A DNA stretch of 64,000 nucleotides from Planctomycetota bacterium (GCA_029260755.1 JAJDCQ010000099.1:1-64000); one strand, 5' to 3'. Shown: positions 16,458 through 26,308, counted from the stretch's first letter. Notes: generated by a model not told the origin, from the letters alone. Made by a program: numbers and translations.

Positions 16458-17623
16458 ACGGTGACCGACGGAGAGCGACGCGCGCCGTCGCGATCGGGTG
16501 GGCGGCGCTCGTCGCCGTGCTCGCCTTCGCGGCGCCGGCGGTGGCCGAGGAGGCGACGCCGCCGGCGGCCGCCGGCCAGGGCAAGGAGTCGGCCGTCCTC
16601 TTCGCGCGCCACTGCACCAAGTGCCACACGATCGGCGAGGGGGATCGGGTCGGTCCGGACCTGAAGGGCGTCCACGAGCGTCGAGAGCACGACTGGCTCG
16701 TCGGGTTCATCGGGGCGCCGGGTCGCTACCTCGACTCGGACCCGATCGCGATGGCGCTCCTCGAGAAGTACGACGGCGTCCGGATGCGCGACCTGGGCAT
16801 CACGCCGGAGCAGTCGGCCGGGCTCGTCGAGTACATCCGCCTCGCGAGCGAGGGCGACCTCGGCGGCGGTCCGCGGGTGGAGCCGCTCCTCGAGCGCGAG
16901 GTCGCCTTCGAGATCGACGGGCCGAGCGAGCGGAGCGGGCTCTGGCCGGCCGGGATCGTCCTCTCGGTCGTCCTCCTCGCCGGCGCCGAGCTCGCGCGGC
17001 GATCCCGCGCCGCGCGGACGGCGCAGGTGGTCGTCGTGGTCGGCGTGGCGCTCGGCTACTGGTCGCTCGGCGGGCAGGCGCTCCATCGACTTCCCGGCGA
17101 CGACCAGGGCTATGCGCCGGTGCAGCCGATTCCGTTCAGCCACGCCCTCCACGCCGGCGAGATGCGGATCGCGTGCGTCTACTGCCACCACGCGGCCGAG
17201 AAGGGGCCGGAGGCGGGCGTGCCGGCCGTGTCGATCTGCATGAACTGCCACGCGGTGGTGACGAACCGAAAGGGTAGGCCTGGCGACTCCCGGAGGAAGG
17301 GAGCCACGGATGCGGTCAGCCCGGCGCTGGCGCCGCTGCTCGATGTCTGGGCGAGCCGGGAGACCGATGCTCCCCGGAGCATCGAGTGGGTCCGCGTCCA
17401 CGACCTGCCCGACTTCGTCTTCTTCGACCACCGCGTCCACGTCGGCAACGGGATCCACTGCCAGGAGTGCCACGGCCCCGTCCAGACGATGGAGCGGATG
17501 CGCCAGGCGAGCGACCTGTCGATGGGGTGGTGCATCAACTGTCACCGCCACGAGGGGCAGCCGGCGCCGACCCACTGGCAGCGCAGCGAGGGAACCCTCG
17601 ACTGCAACGCGTGTCACCAATGA
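16454..17623 (+). CDS. actA: ActA-type pentahaem cytochrome c with added N-terminal cytochrome c domain, 389 aa
   Basis: After a Sec signal (about 10-31) there is a class I cytochrome c domain (haem motif C54-TKCH, about 43-135), a membrane helix (about 165-182), a second hydrophobic segment (about 190-205), then the ActA core with five CxxCH motifs (CVYCH at 241, CMNCH at 262, then CQECH, CINCH and CNACH near the C-terminus). ActA of alternative complex III normally has only the five-haem core, so this protein is a fusion with six haems. It is a periplasm-facing electron acceptor from the iron-sulphur subunit ActB. Both ends overlap neighbouring genes by 4 bp. Confidence 0.88.
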   Translation: MNGDRRRATRAVAIGWAALVAVLAFAAPAVAEEATPPAAAGQGKESAVLFARHCTKCHTIGEGDRVGPDLKGVHERREHDWLVGFIGAPGRYLDSDPIAMALLEKYDGVRMRDLGITPEQSAGLVEYIRLASEGDLGGGPRVEPLLEREVAFEIDGPSERSGLWPAGIVLSVVLLAGAELARRSRAARTAQVVVVVGVALGYWSLGGQALHRLPGDDQGYAPVQPIPFSHALHAGEMRIACVYCHHAAEKGPEAGVPAVSICMNCHAVVTNRKGRPGDSRRKGATDAVSPALAPLLDVWASRETDAPRSIEWVRVHDLPDFVFFDHRVHVGNGIHCQECHGPVQTMERMRQASDLSMGWCINCHRHEGQPAPTHWQRSEGTLDCNACHQ

Positions 17624-20600
17624 GCGAGTCCCGCAGCGAGTCCCGCAGCGAGTCCCGAAGGAAGCGAGCGACGGAGCGAGCGATGGACGCGAGCGACTCC
17701 CCCGAACGACCCGACCCGGCGCGGCCCGACCGTGGCCGTCCGCTCCCGATGGCGCCGTCGACGCCCGAGCACGCCGCCGAGCCCGACGCCGACGAGGACC
17801 GGTTCGACCTCCTCCGTCGGCGCGAGTTCCTCGGTCTCGTCGGCGCCGGCTTCGCCGGCCTCGCCCTTCCCGAGTGCAGTCTCCATCGCCCCGCCGAGCC
17901 GATCGTCCCCTATCTCGAGCAGCCCGAGGAGCTCGTCCCCGGCGTCGCGGTTCCCTACGCCTCGACCTGCGGCGCCTGCCCGGCCGAGTGCGGCGTCCTC
18001 GTGACGTGCCGCGACGGTCGACCGATCAAGATGGAGGGCAACCCCGAGCACCCGCTGAGCCGGGGCGGCCTCTGCGCTCGGGGTCAGGCGAGCGTCCTCG
18101 ACCTCTACGACTCGGGCCGACGGAAGGGGCCCGCGAGCGGCGGCGAGGAGACGACCTGGGCCGAGGTCGACGCGGCCGTCCGGAGAGACCTCGTCGCGGC
18201 GGCCCGGGCCGGACGGCAGATCGCCATCCTGAGCGGGACCGTCACCAGCCCCACCCTCTCCGCGGCGATCGGCGAGCTCCAGCGGGTCTTCCCGACGACG
18301 CGTCACTACGTCTACGACCCGCTGTCGGTCTCGGCCATCCTCGACGCGCACGAGCGGACCCACGGGCGGCGCGTCCTCCCGTGGTATCGCCTGGAGCGGG
18401 CGCGCGCGATCGTCGGCATCGACGCCGACTTCCTCGGCGCCTGGCTCTCGCCGGTGGAGCTCGCGGCGGCCCGCGCCCTCGGACGACGCGGCGAGGACAC
18501 CGACGTGCCGGCGGCGTGGCACGGCCAGATCGAGGCCCGGATGTCGGTGACCGGGGCGAACGCCGATCAGCGCATCGCGGCGGCCCCCTCGACCCATCTG
18601 GCGATCGTCCTCACCCTCATCGAGGAGATCGCCTTGATCCGGTCACGCGATCCCGACGCCGTCCTCCCGCCCGCTCCGGCCGACGTGCCGGACCTGCCGG
18701 GCGTCCGCGCGATGGCGCGGCGTCTGGCGGAGGCTCCGGGGCGGAGCCTGCTCGTCTGCGGCTCTCGCGACCCCGATGTCCAGCTCGCGGTCAACGTGTG
18801 CAACGAGCTGCTCGACGCCTACGGAGCGACCCTCGACCTCACCCGCCCCTCGCTCCAGCTCCAGGGCTCCGATGCGGCCGTCGATGAGCTGATCGCGGCC
18901 GCGGCGGACGGGCGCGTCGGCGCGGTGATCGTGCTGGGGAACGTCAACCCGCTCCGGGATCATCCGCGCGCCGCCGAGCTCGCGGCGGCGCTCGACGAGG
19001 TCGACCTCACCGTCTCGCTCTCGGGGCGCCGCGACGAGACGTCCGAGCGGGCCGACGTCGTCTGCCCCGACCACCACCCCCTCGAGGCGTGGGGGGACGC
19101 CCATCCGCACGTCGGCGTCTACTCGGTCTTCCAGCCGGTGCTCGCTCCGCTCGGGGACACCCGGGCCGCGGTCGAGTCGCTCCTCGCGTGGGCCGGACGC
19201 GAGGTGAGCGCCTGGGAGGTCCAGCGCGACGTCTGGCGCGAGGTCCTCTTCGCGCGGCAGGAGCGACACATCTCGTTCGACGCCTTCTGGGACGAGGCCG
19301 TCCACGACGGGGTCCTCGCCCTCGAGAGCGAGGAGCTCGCCGCGCCGCGATGGCGCCGTCCCGAGCCGCTCGCGGCGCGGCCGACCGCCGCCGCGCTCGC
19401 CGACGGCGAGCTCGAGGTCGACCCCTACGCGAGCGTCGCCCTCGGCGACGGCCGCCAGGCGAGCAACCCCTGGCTCCAGGAGCTGCCCGATCCGATCACC
19501 CGGGCGAGCTGGGGCAACGTCGCCTCGGTCGCGCCGGCGACGGCGGCCGCGCTCGGGCTCGTCGAGGGGCGCGTCGTCGAGCTCTCCGTCGGCGGCGCGA
19601 CGATGCGGCTGCCCGCTCACGTGCAGCCCGGGATGGCGAAGGGCGTCGTGGCCGTCGCGCTCGGGCACGGCCGACGGGGGATGAGCGAGGTCGCGGCGAA
19701 TTACCCGACCGTCAAGATGTTCGGGATCGAGCGCGAGCTCCTCGACGGCGCCGACGTCACCCCGCTCCTCGCCGTCGATCGGGTCCGGGTTCGGCTGACC
19801 GATGCGATCGAGCCGCTCGCGAAGGTCCAGCGCTACGACTATCAGACCGAGCCGTTCACCGGGAAGACGCGGCCGTGGGCCCGCTCCACCACGAGCGGCG
19901 CCCTCGCCGCGGCGAGCGCGCCCGCCGAGCACGGCGAGGCCGACCACGCCGAAGCCGATCACGGGGGCGACCACGGTGAGGCGGACCACGGCGAGGCGGC
20001 CGCGGGCGGCCACGGCGGTGGCCACGCGACCCTCTGGCCCGGACATCGCTACGACGGCCACCGCTGGGGCCTGGCGATCGACCTCGGCGCGTGCACCGGC
20101 TGCTCCGCCTGCGTCATCGCGTGTCAGGCGGAGAACAACGTCCCGGTCGTCGGGAAGGCGGAGGTCCGCAAGAGCCGCGACATGCACTGGCTCCGGATCG
20201 ATCGCTACTACGACGGCGCCGAGGACGCGCCGGTCGAGAACCCCGACGTCGTCTTCCAGCCGATGCTCTGCCAGCACTGCGACAACGCGCCGTGCGAGAC
20301 GGTCTGCCCCGTCCTCGCGACCGTCCACAGCAGCGAGGGGCTCAACGTCCAGGTCTACAACCGTTGCGTCGGAACGCGCTACTGCGCGAACAACTGCCCC
20401 TACAAGGTGCGGCGGTTCAACTGGTTCGACTACGCCCACGACGACCTGGTCCAGAACCTCGTCCTCAACCCGGACGTGGCCGTCCGCACCCGCGGCGTGA
20501 TGGAGAAGTGCAGCCTCTGCACCCAGCGGATCTCGGCGGGGAAGTCGCGGGCGAGGACCGAGGGGCGCGAGCCGCTCGACGGCGAGATCGAGCCGGCGTG

Positions 20601-20790
20601 CGCCCAGACCTGCCCGACCGAAGCGATCGTCTTCGGCGACCTGAACGACCCGAAGAGCCGCGTCGCGCAGGCCGCGTCGCGCGGGCGGGCCTACCACGTC
20701 CTCGACGAGCTCGGCGTCCAGCCGTCGATCGCCTACCTCGGTCGCGTCCGTAACCGCGCGGACGAGCCCCACGAGGAGGAGAGGTCGTGA
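17620..20790 (+). CDS. actB: ActB, iron-sulphur/molybdopterin-like subunit of alternative complex III, 1056 aa
   Basis: A Tat motif (RRREFLGLVG, from residue 66) precedes a molybdopterin-oxidoreductase-like domain (to about 740; cysteines in CGACPAECG and CARGQAS) that in ActB proteins carries no molybdenum. A very His-rich linker (about 765-810) leads to a PsrB/NrfC-like ferredoxin domain with CTGCSACVIAC, CQHCDNAPCETVC, CVGTRYCANNCP and CSLC...CAQTCP motifs. This subunit relays electrons from quinol at ActC to the haems of ActA/ActE. The first residues (SESR three times) are encoded by 12-bp repeats; an in-frame ATG at 17683 is an alternative start. Confidence 0.92.
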   Translation: MSESRSESRSESRRKRATERAMDASDSPERPDPARPDRGRPLPMAPSTPEHAAEPDADEDRFDLLRRREFLGLVGAGFAGLALPECSLHRPAEPIVPYLEQPEELVPGVAVPYASTCGACPAECGVLVTCRDGRPIKMEGNPEHPLSRGGLCARGQASVLDLYDSGRRKGPASGGEETTWAEVDAAVRRDLVAAARAGRQIAILSGTVTSPTLSAAIGELQRVFPTTRHYVYDPLSVSAILDAHERTHGRRVLPWYRLERARAIVGIDADFLGAWLSPVELAAARALGRRGEDTDVPAAWHGQIEARMSVTGANADQRIAAAPSTHLAIVLTLIEEIALIRSRDPDAVLPPAPADVPDLPGVRAMARRLAEAPGRSLLVCGSRDPDVQLAVNVCNELLDAYGATLDLTRPSLQLQGSDAAVDELIAAAADGRVGAVIVLGNVNPLRDHPRAAELAAALDEVDLTVSLSGRRDETSERADVVCPDHHPLEAWGDAHPHVGVYSVFQPVLAPLGDTRAAVESLLAWAGREVSAWEVQRDVWREVLFARQERHISFDAFWDEAVHDGVLALESEELAAPRWRRPEPLAARPTAAALADGELEVDPYASVALGDGRQASNPWLQELPDPITRASWGNVASVAPATAAALGLVEGRVVELSVGGATMRLPAHVQPGMAKGVVAVALGHGRRGMSEVAANYPTVKMFGIERELLDGADVTPLLAVDRVRVRLTDAIEPLAKVQRYDYQTEPFTGKTRPWARSTTSGALAAASAPAEHGEADHAEADHGGDHGEADHGEAAAGGHGGGHATLWPGHRYDGHRWGLAIDLGACTGCSACVIACQAENNVPVVGKAEVRKSRDMHWLRIDRYYDGAEDAPVENPDVVFQPMLCQHCDNAPCETVCPVLATVHSSEGLNVQVYNRCVGTRYCANNCPYKVRRFNWFDYAHDDLVQNLVLNPDVAVRTRGVMEKCSLCTQRISAGKSRARTEGREPLDGEIEPACAQTCPTEAIVFGDLNDPKSRVAQAASRGRAYHVLDELGVQPSIAYLGRVRNRADEPHEEERS
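17623..17658 (+). repeat. Three tandem 12-bp repeats at the actB start
   Basis: The unit AGCGAGTCCCGC occurs three times (the last copy ending in GA), encoding SESR-SESR-SESR immediately after the actB start codon. The unit is a multiple of three, so copy-number change would alter only the length of the N-terminal extension before the Tat motif. Confidence 0.85.
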
Positions 20791-22172
20791 GCGCCCCCGT
20801 CGTCTCAACGCTGCGCCAGCCGCTGACCTCGGAGCCGAAGTCCTGTCACCAGGTCAGCGACGAGATCCTGGCGCCGATCGAGCGCGGTCCGACGGCCCTC
20901 TGGTGGGCGGGCCTGGCCGTCTCGTGCACGGCCCTGCTGATCGGGTCGGTCGCGGTGACCCACCAGATCTGGACCGGAATCGGCACCTGGGGTCTCAACA
21001 AGTCGGTCGGCTGGGCCTGGGACATCACGAACTTCGTCTTCTGGGTCGGGATCGGCCACGCCGGGACGCTCATCTCGGCCGTGCTGCTTCTCTTCCGCCA
21101 GCGCTGGCGGACCGGCGTCAACCGGTCGGCCGAGGCGATGACGATCTTCGCGGTGATGTGCGCCGGGATCTTCCCGCTCATCCACATGGGGCGGCCGTGG
21201 CTCGCCTTCTGGATGGCGCCGTATCCGAACATGCGCGGGCCGCTCTGGGTGAACTTCCGTTCGCCGCTCCTCTGGGACGCGTTCGCGGTGAGCACCTACT
21301 TCACGGTGAGCGCGGTCTTCTGGTACGTCGGCCTGATCCCCGACCTCGCCCTCGCCCGGGACCGGGCGGTGGGCGGGTCGTGGAAGAAGAAGCTCTACGG
21401 CCTCGCCAGCCTCGGCTGGAACGGCTCGGCCCGGACGTGGAGCCGCTACGAGAAGGTCTGTCTCCTCCTCGCCGGGCTCGCGACGCCGCTCGTCTTCAGC
21501 GTCCACACGATCGTCAGCTTCGACTTCGCGACGTCGGTCGTCCCGGGGTGGCACTCGACGATCTTCCCGCCGTACTTCGTCTGCGGGGCGATCTTCTCCG
21601 GCATGGCGATGGTGCTGACCCTCATGATCATCGCGCGCCGGGTGCTCCGGTTCGAGAGCTACATCACGCTCGGGCACATCGGCGCCATGTGCAAGATGAC
21701 GCTGATGACCTCGTGCGTCGTCAGCCTCGCCTACATGACCGAGTGGTTCACGGCCTGGTACGGCGGAAACCCGAACGAGTGGTTCGTGGTCGTCAACCGA
21801 GCCCTCGGTCCCTACCGCGGCTTCTTCTGGCTGATGGTCTTCTGCAACATGCTCGTTCCGCAGCTCTTCTGGTTCGAGAAGGTGCGGCGGTGCCTCCCGG
21901 CCGTGTTCGTCCTCGCGATCCTGGTGAACGTCGGGATGTGGCTCGAGCGGTTCGTGATCATCGTCACCTCGCTTCACCGCGACTACCTCCCCTCGTCCTG
22001 GGCCGAGTACTCGCCGACGTGGGTCGAGATCGCCACGTTCATCGGATCGTTCGGCCTCTTCTTCACCGGGTTCTTCCTCTTCGCCCGGTTCCTCCCGTTC
22101 ATCGCTCAGAGCGAGGTGAAGGGCGTCATTCGCTACGCCCGAGCCCCGTCCGGAGGCGGCCATGCCCGGTAG
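20787..22172 (+). CDS. actC: ActC, NrfD/PsrC-type quinol-interacting membrane subunit, 461 aa
   Basis: An integral membrane protein with about ten predicted helices and the NrfD-family pattern (WDITNFVFWVGIGHAGTLIS near residue 80, then WRTGVNRSAEAMTIFAV). It is the quinol-binding subunit of alternative complex III. It starts with GTG overlapping the actB stop (GTGA) and overlaps actD by 11 bp. Its length and N-terminus fit the family. Confidence 0.93.
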   Translation: MSAPVVSTLRQPLTSEPKSCHQVSDEILAPIERGPTALWWAGLAVSCTALLIGSVAVTHQIWTGIGTWGLNKSVGWAWDITNFVFWVGIGHAGTLISAVLLLFRQRWRTGVNRSAEAMTIFAVMCAGIFPLIHMGRPWLAFWMAPYPNMRGPLWVNFRSPLLWDAFAVSTYFTVSAVFWYVGLIPDLALARDRAVGGSWKKKLYGLASLGWNGSARTWSRYEKVCLLLAGLATPLVFSVHTIVSFDFATSVVPGWHSTIFPPYFVCGAIFSGMAMVLTLMIIARRVLRFESYITLGHIGAMCKMTLMTSCVVSLAYMTEWFTAWYGGNPNEWFVVVNRALGPYRGFFWLMVFCNMLVPQLFWFEKVRRCLPAVFVLAILVNVGMWLERFVIIVTSLHRDYLPSSWAEYSPTWVEIATFIGSFGLFFTGFFLFARFLPFIAQSEVKGVIRYARAPSGGGHAR

Positions 22173-22686
22173 CCGGATCGTCGTCGGGACCTTCCTCGAC
22201 GAGGACGCGCTGTTGCGCGCCGCGCGCGACGCGCGGGCCCGTGGGGTGCCGGTCCACGATGCGTTCACGCCGTACCCGATTCACGGGCTCGACGAGGCGG
22301 CCGGGATCCCGCCGACGCGCCTCGGCATCGTCTGCTTCGTCGGCGCGGCGCTCGGCCTCGCGGCCGCGTTCGCGATGCAGCTCTACACCTCGGCGGTGAG
22401 CTGGCCGACGAACGTCGGCGGGAAGAGCTTCACCGCCACGCCGGCCCTCGTGCCCGTCGCGTTCGAGGTGATGGTCCTCTTCGCCGCGCTCGGGACCGTC
22501 GGCGCGCTGCTCGTCCGGGCGAAGCTCTGGCCTGGACGGAAGCCGTTCCTCCCGGCGAGCGGCGTGACCGACGACGCGTTCGTCCTCGCGCTCGAGGCCG
22601 AGACGGACGCCTCCGCCACCGTCACGCCGGCCGAGCTCCTTCGCGAGCACGCGGCCCGGCACGTCCAGGAAGTCGAGGTGGAGTGA
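22162..22686 (+). CDS. actD: ActD, DUF3341 membrane subunit of alternative complex III, 174 aa
   Basis: A ferredoxin-like N-terminal region with FLDEDALLRAARDARARGV and DAFTPYPIHGLDEA (the DUF3341 signature) is followed by two membrane helices (about 52-75 and 95-115) and a soluble tail. ActD is a structural subunit without cofactors. It overlaps actC by 11 bp and meets the next gene at TGATG. Confidence 0.92.
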   Translation: MPGSRIVVGTFLDEDALLRAARDARARGVPVHDAFTPYPIHGLDEAAGIPPTRLGIVCFVGAALGLAAAFAMQLYTSAVSWPTNVGGKSFTATPALVPVAFEVMVLFAALGTVGALLVRAKLWPGRKPFLPASGVTDDAFVLALEAETDASATVTPAELLREHAARHVQEVEVE

Positions 22687-25112
22687 TGACCGCCGCAGAC
22701 GACCCTCGAGCAGCCCGTCCTCCCGCGCCGGCGTCGTGGCTCGCGATCGGGCTCGCCATCGTCCTGGCCCTCTTCCTCGTCGCGACGCGGCGGAACGTCG
22801 AGGCGCCGACCATGCGGATCTTCCCCGAGATGGTCGAGTCGCCCGCCTACGCATCTCAGAGCGCGAGCCCGGTCTTCCCCGACGGGATCACGATGCGGCC
22901 GCCCGTGCCGGGCACGATCGCGCGCGGCTTCGCGCCGTTCCACTACGGTCCGGGACCGATCGAGCGCGACCGCGCCGGCCGGGAGCTCGCGAACCCGTTC
23001 GCCCCGAGCCTCGAGGTGATGGCCCGGGGCCGCGAGGTCTACCGCCACTTCTGCGTCCCCTGCCACGGCCCCGGGGGCCGCGGCGACGGGCTCGTCGCGG
23101 AGCGGGCGAGCGCGTTCGCCATGTCGATCGTCGGCAAGGCCACCGCCGACCTGGCCGACGGGGCGCTCTTCCACGTCGTCACGCGCGGCCAGAACAACAT
23201 GCCGGCCCACGCGGCGCAGGTCCCCCGCGCCGATCGCTGGAAGCTCGTTCACTACCTCCGCGATCTCCAGGGGCTCGAGGCCGGACGCCTCGCCCAGGCC
23301 GGCCTCGACCTCGTCGAGGACCCGCGGCGCCACGGGCTCATCGCCACGTCGTACGGCGAGGAGCTCTTCCAGGAGAACTGCGCGTCGTGCCACGGCGCCG
23401 AGGGACGCAACCCCGAGCGCGGGATCCCGACCCTGAACGCGCCCGCGGTCCTCGCCGTCGCGAGCGAGGACTTCTACCTCGACATCATCGCCCACGGCCG
23501 CAAGGGCACCGAGATGCCGGCGTGGGACGAGATCCTGACGCCGAGCCAGATCCGGAGCGTCGGACGCTACATCCGGAGCTGGTATCCCGCCGGCGTCGAC
23601 CTCGCCGAGGCGCGCTCGGCGGAGGGGGACGTGAAGCGCGGGCAGGCGATCTATCGGGGCAACTGCGCCGCCTGTCACGGGCGCCGCGGCGAGGGCGGGA
23701 TCGGCCCGTCGCTCGGGTCGCCCTCGTTCCTCGCGATGGCGAGCGACGCGTTCCTCCTCGACACGATCATCCAGGGCCGCGGGCACACGGCCATGCCGGC
23801 GTGGAAGACGCTCCCCTCGACCCAGCTCGCGGAGGTGCTCGCCTACATCCGGAGCTTCAGTCCGCAGCAGAGCAAGGCGGATCAGGTGCGGGCGTTCATC
23901 GTCTCGGCCGGTCCGGACGAGATCGACGTCGGTCGCCGCCTGTTCGCCGGGAGCTGCGCCCAGTGCCATGGGCGCGATGGTGAGGGCGGGATCGGGAGCC
24001 GACTGGCGAGCCCGAGCTTCCTCGCCCTCGCCGATGACGAGCTCCTCCGGCGCGCGATCGTCGAGGGTCGCCCGGGCACGGCCATGCCGTCGTGGCGGCA
24101 CCTCTCCAGCCGCAACGTCGCGGCGCTGACCGCGTTCATCCGGACGTGGGCGCGGCCGGGCGATCGCCAGCCCGCGACCCGGCCCGCGGGTCCCTCGTTC
24201 GGGCGGGCCGAGTTCGGCGAGCTCATCTACAACCGGATGTGCGTCTCGTGTCACGGCCCCGACGGTCGCGGGGCGGTCGGCGGTCAGCTCGCGAACCCGG
24301 TCTTCCTCGAGTCGGCCGACGACGCGTTCCTGTGGAGCTCGATCGCGCACGGCAAGGACGGGACGGCGATGCGCGGCTTCCTCCGCGGCGCGCCCGGCGG
24401 GGCGCTCGTCCCGCTTCACCCGAGCGAGATCGATCACCTCGTTGCCTACCTCCGCCAGCTCGAGGCGCGCGGCCGCGCCCACGACGCCAAGCGGCCGGGC
24501 CAGGCCGGGCCGATCGCGCTCGGCCGCGAGATCTACCACGGCCGCGGCGCGTGCAACACCTGCCACGGAAGCCGCGGCGAGGGGGCGAGCGGCCCGGCGA
24601 TCGGGAACCCCGACTTCCTGAAGGTCGCCTCCGACGGGTTCCTCACCGGGACGATCGTCCTCGGGCGTGAGGGCACGGCGATGCGCTCGTTCGGCCGGAG
24701 CGGTCAGGTCCCGTTGACGCCGGCCGAGGTCGAGAACGTGGTCGCCTACGTCCGCTCGTTCGAAGAGCAGCCGTTCAAGGAGGGGCCGCGCGTGCCGATG
24801 ACCGACATCGCGATCGCGCAGGGCGGCGAGCTCTACCTCGAGAACTGCGCGTCGTGCCACGGCACCGACGGCCGCGGGGCGCGCGGGAACGAGAAGTTCA
24901 ACGGCTACGCGCCCTCGCTCAACAACCCCGAGTTCCTCCACGCGGCGAGCGACGGGTTGCTCCTGGCGACGATCGCGCTCGGACGCCCGGGCACGCCGAT
25001 GCGTCCGTTCGCGACCGGGATCGCATCCATCGCCGACCTCTCGGCGGAGGAGATGGAGCGGATCGTCGCGTTCATCCGCTCCTGGGAGCCCGACGAGGAG
25101 GTCGACCGATGA
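22686..25112 (+). CDS. actE: ActE-type cytochrome c with seven haem domains, 808 aa
   Basis: The N-terminus is canonical ActE: membrane anchor (18-34), MRIFPEMVESPAYASQS, a PPVPGTIARG segment and a haem motif at C123. ActE normally stops after this one domain; here six more class I cytochrome c domains follow, with CxxCH at about C232, C327, C424, C519, C623 and C721, spaced 95-109 residues. Each has a candidate distal methionine in a G-x-x-(G/H)-T-x-M motif; the first domain has QNNMP. The protein is thus a periplasmic haem wire anchored in the membrane. The start is ATG 22686 (one base overlap with the actD stop); GTG 22683 is possible. The domains differ too much for a recent duplication or an assembly error. 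Confidence 0.9.
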   Translation: MTAADDPRAARPPAPASWLAIGLAIVLALFLVATRRNVEAPTMRIFPEMVESPAYASQSASPVFPDGITMRPPVPGTIARGFAPFHYGPGPIERDRAGRELANPFAPSLEVMARGREVYRHFCVPCHGPGGRGDGLVAERASAFAMSIVGKATADLADGALFHVVTRGQNNMPAHAAQVPRADRWKLVHYLRDLQGLEAGRLAQAGLDLVEDPRRHGLIATSYGEELFQENCASCHGAEGRNPERGIPTLNAPAVLAVASEDFYLDIIAHGRKGTEMPAWDEILTPSQIRSVGRYIRSWYPAGVDLAEARSAEGDVKRGQAIYRGNCAACHGRRGEGGIGPSLGSPSFLAMASDAFLLDTIIQGRGHTAMPAWKTLPSTQLAEVLAYIRSFSPQQSKADQVRAFIVSAGPDEIDVGRRLFAGSCAQCHGRDGEGGIGSRLASPSFLALADDELLRRAIVEGRPGTAMPSWRHLSSRNVAALTAFIRTWARPGDRQPATRPAGPSFGRAEFGELIYNRMCVSCHGPDGRGAVGGQLANPVFLESADDAFLWSSIAHGKDGTAMRGFLRGAPGGALVPLHPSEIDHLVAYLRQLEARGRAHDAKRPGQAGPIALGREIYHGRGACNTCHGSRGEGASGPAIGNPDFLKVASDGFLTGTIVLGREGTAMRSFGRSGQVPLTPAEVENVVAYVRSFEEQPFKEGPRVPMTDIAIAQGGELYLENCASCHGTDGRGARGNEKFNGYAPSLNNPEFLHAASDGLLLATIALGRPGTPMRPFATGIASIADLSAEEMERIVAFIRSWEPDEEVDR

Positions 25113-26308
25113 CCGCGACCGCCGCTCCGCACGTCTCGACGGCCGCCACGGGGCACCACCTCCTCGGCGCCGCGTCCTTCCGCGTCCTGGCGGGGCTCGC
25201 CGCCCTGGGGACGGGCGCCCTCGGCCTCGGCCTCATCGTCGCGCCCGAGCGCGCCTGGCCGAACCTGCTCCTCGACAACTTCTACCTCCTCTCGGTCTCG
25301 CTGGTCGGCGTCTTCTTCATCGCGATCCACCGGCTCGCCAAGGCGGGCTGGCCGACCGTCCTCCAGCGGGTCCCCGAGGCGATGACGGCCTACGTGCCGG
25401 TCGGCGCCGTCCTGATGCTCGTGATGCTGATGGGCGTGCCGACCCTCTACCACTGGTCGCACCCCGAGGCGGTCGCCGCCGACGCGCTCCTCCAGGCCAA
25501 GGCGGGCTGGCTGAACGTCCCGGCCTTCGCGATGCGCCTCGTCGTCGTGGTGGCCCTGTGGTGGTGGCTCGGGCGACGGATCGTCCGGGTGTCGCGTCGC
25601 CAGGACGAGTCCGGCGCGATCGCCGAGACCGCCGCCGGGATGCGGGCGTCGGCCGTGTTCACCGTCGTGTTCGCCCTCACGTTCACGATCGCGAGCATCG
25701 ACTGGATCATGTCGCTCGAGCCGCACTGGTTCAGCACGCTGTTCCCCTGGTACGTCTTCTCGAGCGTCGCCTGCGGCGGCGTCGCGCTGTTGACCGCGCT
25801 CCTGATCCTGCTGCGCCGGCGCGGCTACCTCACCGCGACGAACGAGCACCACGTCCACGACCTCGGCAAGTGGGTCTTCGCGTTCAGCCTGTTCTGGGGC
25901 TACCTCTGGTTCTCCCAGTACATGCTCATCTGGTACGCGAACATCCCCGAGGAGTCGGTCTACTACGTCGCCCGGTCCGAGGGCGGCTGGTGGGCGCTGT
26001 TCGTCGCCAACCCGATCATCAACGTCGCGCTGCCGCTCCTCCTGCTGCTCCCGGCCGCCTGGAAGCGGAACGAGACCCTTCTGTTCTGGGTCTGCGTCGT
26101 GATCGTCGCCGGACATTGGCTCGACCTCTACATCATGGTCATGCCGAGCGCCACGCCCGCCGGACCGCGCATTGGCCCGCTCGAGGTCGCCGCGGTCGTC
26201 GGCCTGGGCTCGCTGTTCCTGGTCCTCTTCGACCGGGCCTTCCGGCGCGCGCCGATGTATCCGCGCGGCGACCCGTACTTCGAGGAGAGCGTCCATCACC
26301 ACGGTTGA
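25109..26308 (+). CDS. actF: ActF, second NrfD-like membrane subunit of alternative complex III, 399 aa
   Basis: About ten membrane helices with ActF marks (HWSHPEAV near 115, SLEPHWFSTLFPWYVF near 215, FSLFWGYLWFSQYMLIWYAN near 270). ActF pairs with ActC in the membrane and contributes proton-path residues. It overlaps the actE stop (ATGA) and ends 12 bp before the porin gene. No cytochrome oxidase genes follow, unlike many act operons. Confidence 0.93.
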   Translation: MTATAAPHVSTAATGHHLLGAASFRVLAGLAALGTGALGLGLIVAPERAWPNLLLDNFYLLSVSLVGVFFIAIHRLAKAGWPTVLQRVPEAMTAYVPVGAVLMLVMLMGVPTLYHWSHPEAVAADALLQAKAGWLNVPAFAMRLVVVVALWWWLGRRIVRVSRRQDESGAIAETAAGMRASAVFTVVFALTFTIASIDWIMSLEPHWFSTLFPWYVFSSVACGGVALLTALLILLRRRGYLTATNEHHVHDLGKWVFAFSLFWGYLWFSQYMLIWYANIPEESVYYVARSEGGWWALFVANPIINVALPLLLLLPAAWKRNETLLFWVCVVIVAGHWLDLYIMVMPSATPAGPRIGPLEVAAVVGLGSLFLVLFDRAFRRAPMYPRGDPYFEESVHHHG

